Positions 1 through 4,875 of a stretch of 6,537 bases of DNA are shown piece after piece. The notes beneath the pieces are model-generated. The model ran no database searches, was not told the DNA's origin, and saw nothing but the letters and a program-made list of their open reading frames with translations. Each line of letters starts with the position of its first letter. Position 1 is the first letter of the stretch. Made by a program: the position numbers and the translations under genes. This DNA comes from Microcaldota archaeon (GTDB taxonomy: Archaea > Micrarchaeota > Micrarchaeia > Anstonellales > J096). The stretch spans positions 8,772-15,308 of the forward strand of contig JANXEC010000009.1 of assembly GCA_025058915.1 (NCBI GenBank), read 5' to 3'.

Positions 1-672
1 AAGTTCGTATTGCCTATATTTGGAGCCATACCTTTGATAATATACAGTTCGATGATAGATACTTCGATCAGATTACCTATAATAGGAGAGATTGAACTGG
101 GATTGGTATATGTGCTCGTAATCTTACCTCTGATGTATACTGGTGCAGCCAATCTGACAAACATACTTGCTGGATTTAATGGATTAGAATATGGACTGGG
201 TCTAGTGAATTTTGTATTTCTAACTGCTATAGGTTATCTGTATGAAAAGACATTGATATTTACTACCTCTTTAGTGATGTTAGGAAGTAGTATCGCATTC
301 TTGATGTTCAACAGATATCCAGCGAAAGTATTTCCTGGAGATACGGGGACCCTCATAATAGGAGGGGCTATAGTTACATCATTGGTTCTAGATAACTTTG
401 AATCCTTAGTGATTCCTCTGTTTGCCCTGTATGGATTAGATGGAATTATCAAGATATTGAACGGACTACCCTCTAAGGGTTGGTGGGGTACATACAGGGA
501 TGGGAAGTTATATGTTGATGGGAATCCCATCAGTCTACCTCAATACATAATCAAACTGAGAGGAGGAGTCACTGAACCTGAATTGGTGATGACTCTTATA
601 ATCTTACAGATAGCTATATTGTTGTTGTACTCTCTGATATTCCTGGGTGGTTTAGGTGGATTTTATCTATGA
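1..672 (+). CDS. GlcNAc-1-phosphate transferase, ALG7/DPAGT1-like (5' truncated by window edge)
   Basis: Integral membrane glycosyltransferase expected to move a sugar-1-phosphate (GlcNAc-1-P in the family) from a UDP-sugar onto a dolichyl-phosphate type lipid, the first step of lipid-linked glycan assembly for N-glycosylation. The reading frame is open to base 1, so the gene is partial; the in-frame TTG at 10 is internal. Numbering from the window edge, the protein has 223 residues. Residues 1-15 (KFVLPIFGAIPLIIY) resemble the KLLLPT...PLL segment of DPAGT1. NLTNILAGFNGLE (51-63) is the family's conserved Asn/Gly loop, close to eukaryotic NAINILAGINGLE. FPGDTGT (111-117) is the VFxGDT motif with the metal/catalytic Asp. 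The C-terminal end (about 180-215) also resembles the last DPAGT1 helices. Several hydrophobic helices are evident. The 3' end overlaps the next gene by 17 bp. Archaeal AglH is the functional analogue. The family is confident; the exact sugar and lipid are inferred. Confidence 0.88.
   Translation, partial: KFVLPIFGAIPLIIYSSMIDTSIRLPIIGEIELGLVYVLVILPLMYTGAANLTNILAGFNGLEYGLGLVNFVFLTAIGYLYEKTLIFTTSLVMLGSSIAFLMFNRYPAKVFPGDTGTLIIGGAIVTSLVLDNFESLVIPLFALYGLDGIIKILNGLPSKGWWGTYRDGKLYVDGNPISLPQYIIKLRGGVTEPELVMTLIILQIAILLLYSLIFLGGLGGFYL
645..650 (+). promoter_or_regulatory. Ribosome-binding site for the GTG start at 656
   Basis: GGGTGG lies five bases before the GTG at 656, inside the end of the upstream transferase gene. 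It partly matches the archaeal Shine-Dalgarno core GGTGA. It supports the GTG start, because the next in-frame Met is at codon 49, beyond the conserved N-terminal DUF63 motif. Confidence 0.5.
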
Positions 673-1435
673 ATACTTCATAGGTCCTATAGAGAGGAGA
701 GAGTCCTATAACATAGTGAATACTACAGTCTATGCAATACTAGGAGTTATATTCTTCTATCTCATATATCTCTTCTTTAAATCCAGAGACATCAAGTTCA
801 TGGATCTGAGAATGTTGAATGCAGTAATCCCATATGCCGCTACTGGAGGGGTGATAAGAGCATTGGTAGATCTAACAGAGTCTGGGCAGAGAGAGGGTAT
901 ATACTCTCTGTATGTTTACTCCTTATGGAACGTAACTCCTGGGATATATTTTGTTATGGCAGGTATATTTGTGTTTTTCTACTATCTAGAGCATAGATAC
1001 AATATAACTAAATTCACTCAGATACTAGGTTATGCGATACTGATATTCCATTTCTTCCTGATTCTTCCTCATATAAATAGATTGGAAGGGATTGTACCAT
1101 TGATCATGGCCTATATACCTGCGATTATATTATCCTCATCTCCATACCAATTCTATGCATACTTTGGTCAGGGTCTGGATGGGGCATCAACATTCTTTGC
1201 AGTAGAAGTGATAGGTGGATATAAGGAGAAACACATACTTGCAGGACTGATAGGGGAGAACACATCATATTTTGTGTTCTACTTACTGAAACTCCTATTG
1301 GTATATATAATAGATAGAAAATACAAACTTCTCAATCTCAGTGAAGATGATCAGAAGGTTTTGCTTGGATTGGCTGCAGTGTTAGGGGTAGGAATAGGGG
1401 TTAGGAATACGTTGAGGATCATAATGGGTGTTTAA
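656..1435 (+). CDS. DUF63 family multi-pass membrane protein
   Basis: A 259-residue integral membrane protein of the archaeal DUF63 family; no biochemical function is established to my knowledge. The GTG start gives the N-terminus MDFIYEYFIGPI, usual for the family. Conserved blocks follow in order: YNIVNTTVYA (18-27), PYAATGG..R (59-68), TPGIYF (94-99), GQGLDGASTFFAVE (171-184), GGYKEKHIL (187-195), FYLLKL (208-213) and a C-terminal GVGIGVRNTLRI (244-255). About six hydrophobic segments are visible, near 22-41, 97-111, 122-138, 145-160, 203-220 and 235-249. Length is normal for the family, so the gene looks complete. It begins inside the last codons of the GlcNAc-1-P transferase, so the two are probably co-transcribed and translationally coupled. 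It converges on pheS and shares a palindromic stop with it. The intramembrane polar and charged residues (Asp175, Glu184, Lys190/192, His193) would be candidate functional positions. Confidence 0.9.
   Translation: MDFIYEYFIGPIERRESYNIVNTTVYAILGVIFFYLIYLFFKSRDIKFMDLRMLNAVIPYAATGGVIRALVDLTESGQREGIYSLYVYSLWNVTPGIYFVMAGIFVFFYYLEHRYNITKFTQILGYAILIFHFFLILPHINRLEGIVPLIMAYIPAIILSSSPYQFYAYFGQGLDGASTFFAVEVIGGYKEKHILAGLIGENTSYFVFYLLKLLLVYIIDRKYKLLNLSEDDQKVLLGLAAVLGVGIGVRNTLRIIMGV
1432..1435. other. TTAA palindrome serving as stop codon on both strands
   Basis: Bases 1433-1435 read TAA and end the DUF63 gene on the plus strand. Bases 1434-1432 read TAA on the minus strand and end pheS. The two genes therefore share a four-base palindrome as a joint terminus, and no separate terminator can fit between them. 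Confidence 0.9.
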
Positions 1436-2661
1436 TCGTAGAGTTTCCTTATGTCATCGATGTTCTCGAATAGCATTATAGTTCTCTCTAGGCTAAGACC
1501 AAATGCTGCAACAGGATACACAGCTCCTAACATTTTAGATACCTGCTCTCTGAATATCCCTGCTCCTCCCACCTCTATCCAGCTACTTCTATTAGGGAAA
1601 TACGCCTCTATTTCAAGACTGGGTTCTGTGTAGGGGAAATAGCTAGGTCTGAATCTAATCCTGTTCAATCCAAGTCTTGAGTAGAATTCTCTCAAGAATC
1701 CCATGAGAGTACCGAAATTCACTGTTCTGTGTGCTATTATACCTTCTATCTGATGGAACTCTGCGAGATGCTTGTAATCCACAGCCTCGTTTCTGAACAC
1801 TTTGCCTACAGAGAAATACTTCCCCTCTCTGTTTGAGTATAAGGTGAGAGCAGACAGAGCTGTTGTATGGGTTCTCAACACCAATTTTTTAGCCTCTCTC
1901 TCCTCCCATTCATATTTCCAATATCTCTCATGAATTCTCCTAACATTTTCTGTGTCTACATCTAAGTACCTATCTCTGTTAAGGTAGAATGTATCAGCTA
2001 GTTCTCTGGATGGATGGTCTTGAGGTTGGAACAACATATCAAAATTCCAGAGTGAGAGTTGTATGTAATCACCTTTCATCTCTCTGAAACCAAATTCATA
2101 GAATATCTTAGATATCTTTCTCTTCCAGACTGTGATTATGTGGGGTTTTGCTCTCCTGTAGGATGGAATGTTGTTTGGTTGTATGTATGGTATGTCTATG
2201 TTACCAGATCTCACAGAGTCTATGTTGATTACATATTCTGTATCTTTCCATCTATCCAGAGCCTCTCTACCCATATGTGTTATTCTATAGTAATACGTCT
2301 TCTCCTCGTATTTATCTATATAACCTCTATCTCTTAGATATCTCTCCATATCAACTTCCTTTCTCCTGAATGTTCTCCCATCTATCATCCCTAGATCCTT
2401 CAGGATGCCTATCATGTAAGTAGGTATTTCCTGAATACTCGTTCCATCCTTCAGCATTCTGAATTTATCTAGAATATCTCTTGCTCTATCATTCAGTCTC
2501 TCGACAACTCTGGATTCTACCTTCATCTCTACCATACCCTTAGTGCTCAGAAAGTAACCTGTTCTCCTTACAAAATCTAGATTGCTGTGTATTGAACTAT
2601 CTTGATGCCACTCTCCATCTCTCAACCTATCCAAGAAATCTCTCTCTGCCTTGTTTATCAT
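1432..2661 (-). CDS. pheS: Phenylalanyl-tRNA synthetase alpha subunit (archaeal type)
   Basis: Catalytic alpha subunit of the (alpha-beta)2 class II synthetase that charges tRNA-Phe in the cytoplasm. It has 409 residues. The N-terminal 1-170 region is helical/winged-helix-like, with a DRGYIDKYEEKTYYYRIT segment (111-128). The class II core starts near PHIITVWKRKI (173-183). FQPQDHPSREL (211-221), RTHTTALSA (263-271), motif 2 FRNEAVD (289-295), EFHQIEG (301-307), the EVGGAGIFR loop (363-371) and motif 3 FGLSLER (387-393) are all present. Two points are unusual. The protein is shorter than the roughly 460-510 residues common in archaea, with the loss before the catalytic core. Motif 3 reads GLSLER where GLGxER is usual; the key Arg is kept. 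ATG at 2661 overlaps the upstream stop as ATGA and has a GGTGA site seven bases before it. The partner pheT is not in the window. Confidence 0.96.
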   Translation of the reverse strand: MINKAERDFLDRLRDGEWHQDSSIHSNLDFVRRTGYFLSTKGMVEMKVESRVVERLNDRARDILDKFRMLKDGTSIQEIPTYMIGILKDLGMIDGRTFRRKEVDMERYLRDRGYIDKYEEKTYYYRITHMGREALDRWKDTEYVINIDSVRSGNIDIPYIQPNNIPSYRRAKPHIITVWKRKISKIFYEFGFREMKGDYIQLSLWNFDMLFQPQDHPSRELADTFYLNRDRYLDVDTENVRRIHERYWKYEWEEREAKKLVLRTHTTALSALTLYSNREGKYFSVGKVFRNEAVDYKHLAEFHQIEGIIAHRTVNFGTLMGFLREFYSRLGLNRIRFRPSYFPYTEPSLEIEAYFPNRSSWIEVGGAGIFREQVSKMLGAVYPVAAFGLSLERTIMLFENIDDIRKLYD

Positions 2662-3398
2662 GAGTTGTTCACCCTAGCAGTCATGATAAGGAATACCAAA
2701 GTTATGAATAAGTAGAGTAGTGGAATAGGTTTCTGTAATGTTTTAAGTATTAGATCATATATTCGATTCATCCCCTCTATGATGAGATGATCATAAGATG
2801 TTGTTCTCTTTAGAACTATTGTTGGGTTGTTTAGGATTGTGTTTGTCCATACATATTCTCTTCCATCTCTAATCGATGGATTTGGAGTTATTCTTATAAC
2901 CGAGAAAGAATCATCAAACCTGAATTTCAGTTCTTCTATCTCACTTAGCATTATATAACCTGCTCCTGATCTTATGAATGTGAGATAGTTTGGATCAAAC
3001 ACTACTATATCATATCTTGGGGTTCTGTTGATAATTCTGAACAACCCTAGATTGTCAATGATGTTTTTGATATTATATTTCATACTGATATTAGCTAGGC
3101 CAGATCTGTAGTTCTTGAGATATAGTTGTGAGAATTCTAGTCTTGTATTGTATCTGATTAATCCTTCCCCAGCAACATGATATGCAAATCTCGTATCGTT
3201 TATGAAATTCTGCCAGTCTGATAGGGTTGTATTTGGATTGCTATACAGGATCGTGTAATTATCCATGTCATACACCTCGACAAGATACTCTTCAACTACC
3301 TCTGCACTTAGATCATGGTTCAGGGTGATCAGAATAGATATGGATTTAATATCAACCTTACCATATATCAAGATCATGAGTGTCAATAACCATATCAT
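2658..3398 (-). CDS. Exported, C-terminally membrane-anchored protein of unknown function
   Basis: I do not recognise a named family. The 246 residues begin with a short hydrophobic stretch (MIWLLTLMILIY, 1-12) that looks like a signal peptide or signal anchor. A polar, probably beta-rich domain follows (about 15-222), opening with IKSISILITLNHDLSAEVVEEY, split here as strands near 17-26 and 31-38. Near the end is a hydrophobic helix (about 225-239) and then ARVNNS. The layout of signal, outer domain, C-terminal helix and short basic tail suggests the domain is outside the cell. There is one Trp-rich segment (DWQNF, 61-65), no Cys, and no obvious catalytic motif. Five N-X-S/T sequons (Asn47, 56, 67, 103, 124) all lie in the predicted outer domain. 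It is the first gene of the pheS operon and overlaps pheS by ATGA. The ATG at 3398 is 22 bases from a TATA box, implying a leaderless mRNA. It could be a surface sensor or receptor, or a structural envelope protein. Confidence 0.75.
   Translation of the reverse strand: MIWLLTLMILIYGKVDIKSISILITLNHDLSAEVVEEYLVEVYDMDNYTILYSNPNTTLSDWQNFINDTRFAYHVAGEGLIRYNTRLEFSQLYLKNYRSGLANISMKYNIKNIIDNLGLFRIINRTPRYDIVVFDPNYLTFIRSGAGYIMLSEIEELKFRFDDSFSVIRITPNPSIRDGREYVWTNTILNNPTIVLKRTTSYDHLIIEGMNRIYDLILKTLQKPIPLLYLFITLVFLIMTARVNNS
2669..2673 (-). promoter_or_regulatory. Shine-Dalgarno site for pheS
   Basis: On the minus strand GGTGA lies seven bases upstream of the pheS ATG (2661), inside the last codons of the upstream membrane-protein gene. 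It matches the archaeal anti-Shine-Dalgarno and fixes the pheS start at an ATGA overlap, arguing for reinitiation or coupled translation. Confidence 0.65.
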
Positions 3399-3420
3399 TG
3401 TATTCTTATGAGATAGTATG

Positions 3421-3428
3421 TTTTAAAA
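3421..3428. promoter_or_regulatory. Shared palindromic TATA box of a divergent, apparently leaderless promoter
   Basis: TTTTAAAA is a perfect palindrome in the 52-bp gap between two divergent genes. Exactly 22 bases separate it from each start codon (3399-3420 on the left, 3429-3450 on the right), so its centre lies 26.5 bases from both initiating A residues. Archaeal TATA boxes are centred about 26-27 bases before the transcription start, so both transcripts are predicted to begin at or next to the ATG, without a leader. A TBP-binding palindrome can be read in either direction. No convincing BRE (TFB element) is visible on either side to break the symmetry. The plus-strand start is preceded by C (CA initiator); the minus-strand one has CA one base earlier. 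No Shine-Dalgarno precedes either start. Confidence 0.65.
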
Positions 3429-3450
3429 AGATATACAATTATAATACAGC

Positions 3451-3870
3451 ATGGATAGAGTTAGAAAGGAGAGAGAGTTGGTTGTTGTTGCTGAGAATAA
3501 GGTTGGAGTTCTACATGAGATCTCCATGAGACTCTCTAAGGCAGGTATAAATATAGATTCTATTTTTGCATATGTTACTGATTGGGAGGCTGTGTTTAGA
3601 TTGATTACGAGCGATCAGGAGACTGCTAGAAAAGAGATAATGAAAATACCATATGTGAAGGAAATAGATACAGAGGATGTTGTGGTTGTTAGGCTTGAGG
3701 ATAAACCTGGTAGCCTTGCCAATCTCATGGAGAAACTAAGGAGATTGAATGTTGATATAAACATAACATATATAATGTACAGAGATGGCAAATATACAGA
3801 TGTAGCTCTGAGGCCTAGTGAGATAACAGTTGAGGCTCTGCTGAACCTACTCAAAACCAATTTCAAGTAG
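3451..3870 (+). CDS. Tandem ACT-domain protein, probable amino-acid-binding regulator
   Basis: A 139-residue cytoplasmic protein made of two ACT domains and nothing else. ACT1 spans about 7-71 and contains ENKVGVLHEIS (15-25) and LSKAGINIDSI (28-38). ACT2 spans about 76-137 and contains EDKPGSLANLM (83-93) and LRRLNVDINITYI (96-108). Each copy has the typical strand, a turn with a key Gly before the first helix, and a second strand following the N-I-D/N pattern. ACT domains usually dimerise and bind an amino acid at the interface to control enzymes or regulators; which ligand binds here cannot be read from sequence. No fused enzyme or DNA-binding domain is present, so any effect must pass through a partner. 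It is the first gene of a three-gene operon and has a TATA box 22 bases upstream and no leader. It is divergent from the pheS operon and shares its promoter. Confidence 0.88.
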   Translation: MDRVRKERELVVVAENKVGVLHEISMRLSKAGINIDSIFAYVTDWEAVFRLITSDQETARKEIMKIPYVKEIDTEDVVVVRLEDKPGSLANLMEKLRRLNVDINITYIMYRDGKYTDVALRPSEITVEALLNLLKTNFK

Positions 3871-3874
3871 GTGA
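3869..3874 (+). promoter_or_regulatory. Shine-Dalgarno site for the gene starting at 3879
   Basis: AGGTGA, a six-base match to the archaeal Shine-Dalgarno consensus, overlaps the stop codon of the ACT gene and sits four bases before the ATG at 3879. It supports that start. It contrasts with the lack of such a site at the operon's first gene, fitting leaderless first genes and SD-led internal genes. Confidence 0.65.
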
Positions 3875-3878
3875 GGAT

Positions 3879-4373
3879 ATGAATCTTAACGAATTCAAGA
3901 ATAGAATCCTATCTACTCTTCAGAAAGGTGGTGCATCAAAGAAGGATATATCAATAATCAACAGCATTTTGAGTCAGAGGATTAAGCAGATAGAGATCTC
4001 TAGTGTAGCTCTCATATCTGCATTCATATTATCATCGAAAAATCCTCAAACCAAAGCCCTGGATAGAGACATGCTGAACAAGAACTTAGACAGAGTTGAG
4101 AAGATATTTACAAAAGCAATATCTAACATAGAGAGCAATCAACCTCCTTTCTCAATCGAAGAGAGAAAAGAACTGGTTGAGATATTTAATGCAATAGGTT
4201 TGGATGGGGAGAAGACTGCAGATAGATTTATATCAAACTTCGATCAACTCCTAGGAGAGAGAATACTTGCAAACACGATGGAACTGAAGATGAGACTAAA
4301 CTCCACTCAGAAGGCACAAACCACCCAACAGGAGAAGAGGGAGAACAGAGAGGAGAATGTCCTCAAAAGATAG
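3879..4373 (+). CDS. Helical cytoplasmic protein of unknown function
   Basis: I do not recognise this 164-residue protein. It appears almost wholly alpha-helical: amphipathic helices near 3-15, 22-52 (ending in the moderately hydrophobic SSVALISAFILSS), 61-84, 93-107 and 110-140. The tail from about 143 to 164 is polar, low-complexity and probably disordered, rich in Q, E, K, R, N and T (AQTTQQEKRENREEN). No Cys, Trp or His occurs, and no catalytic motif or signal peptide is visible. ATG at 3879 follows the ACT stop by 8 bases with a good Shine-Dalgarno. The 3' end overlaps the next gene by 17 bp, so the three genes should be translated as one unit. A small helical adaptor or scaffold is possible. 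I considered PDCD5-like DNA-binding proteins because of length and helicity, but saw none of their motifs. Codon use matches the neighbours. Confidence 0.75.
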   Translation: MNLNEFKNRILSTLQKGGASKKDISIINSILSQRIKQIEISSVALISAFILSSKNPQTKALDRDMLNKNLDRVEKIFTKAISNIESNQPPFSIEERKELVEIFNAIGLDGEKTADRFISNFDQLLGERILANTMELKMRLNSTQKAQTTQQEKRENREENVLKR

Positions 4374-4875
4374 GAGGTTAACTCCAGAGATAGCCTACAT
4401 CCTAGGTTGGTGGCACCTCCTTAGACATAGCAAAGGTGGATTAGGTATTAGAGGCAAGAGATCCAAGGATTTCATAGATTGGTATAGAAAGTATCTGAGT
4501 GACGAGGGAAATGTCAAGAAGATAGGGCGATGGAATGAGTATATAATTGTTGATAGTGTGAAGGGAAGGGGGATTCTGATCAGGACAGAGAGAGAAAGAC
4601 GGAAAAAATTCAGGTTTGTAAACGAGTATTCTGCAGCATATTTTGCAGCTCTCTACGAGGCATCTAGAGAGTTTGCTAGGTTGCTGAGACTGAGATTGAG
4701 AAGTAATGAATTCATAGGCGATATAGAGGATCTGATGCTGATAAATTCACTAGGGTTCTATGCAGACAGAGTCAGAGAACTGGGGGATTGGATTGTGATA
4801 AAGGTTCACAACTATGATGTATTCTCTAGGTTTATATCCTCATACCTCTCTTATCTTCCTAAGGATGAGAATTGA
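4357..4875 (+). CDS. Probable degenerate LAGLIDADG-fold protein (likely catalytically inactive)
   Basis: A 172-residue basic protein. Its pattern looks like a two-unit LAGLIDADG fold. Unit 1 has PEIAYILGWWHLLRHSKG (10-27) in the place of the first LAGLIDADG helix, a strand GLGIRGK (28-34), a helix SKDFIDWYRKYL (36-47) and strands around VKKIGRWNEYIIVDS (53-67). Unit 2 has AAYFAALYEASREFA (93-107) as the second helix, a strand LLRLRLRS (109-116), a helix NEFIGDIEDLMLINSLGF (117-134), strands DRVRELGDWIVIKV (137-150) and a last helix (152-165). The two halves are alignable. The acidic residue that ends each LAGLIDADG helix and binds metal is missing (His-Ser-Lys in unit 1, Ala-Ser-Arg in unit 2), so cleavage activity is unlikely. 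A DNA- or RNA-binding role, as for the LAGLIDADG-derived domain of WhiA, is inferred. ATG at 4357 has GAGAGG just upstream with short spacing. The 3' end overlaps infB by 36 bp. Confidence 0.6.
   Translation: MSSKDRRLTPEIAYILGWWHLLRHSKGGLGIRGKRSKDFIDWYRKYLSDEGNVKKIGRWNEYIIVDSVKGRGILIRTERERRKKFRFVNEYSAAYFAALYEASREFARLLRLRLRSNEFIGDIEDLMLINSLGFYADRVRELGDWIVIKVHNYDVFSRFISSYLSYLPKDEN

Noticed and set aside
234..530. Minus-strand open frame of 98 codons inside the transferase gene
   Set aside because: It is the antisense shadow of a well-conserved membrane enzyme. The translation has no family motif.
1451..1633. Plus-strand open frame of 60 codons opposite the 3' part of pheS
   Set aside because: Antisense shadow of the PheS motif 3 region.
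1883..1888. Plus-strand T-run as terminator of the transferase-DUF63 operon
   Set aside because: It lies about 450 bp inside antisense pheS and encodes Lys codons there. A single short T-run is too weak to call.
2059..2337. Plus-strand open frame of 92 codons opposite pheS, rich in Tyr, Cys and Val
   Set aside because: Its composition follows from the purine-rich pheS codons read in reverse. No start signal or motif.
3615..3866. Minus-strand open frame of 83 codons opposite the ACT gene
   Set aside because: Shadow of the second ACT domain, Ser-rich from antisense reading.
3879..4373. PDCD5-like DNA-binding protein as identity for the helical orphan
   Set aside because: Only size and helicity agree. 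The characteristic motifs and basic surface segments are not visible.
4373..4378. Strong GGAGGT just after the start of the LAGLIDADG-like gene, suggesting a later start
   Set aside because: No ATG, GTG or TTG follows in frame at suitable spacing, and a later start would trim the first conserved helix. ATG at 4357 is kept.
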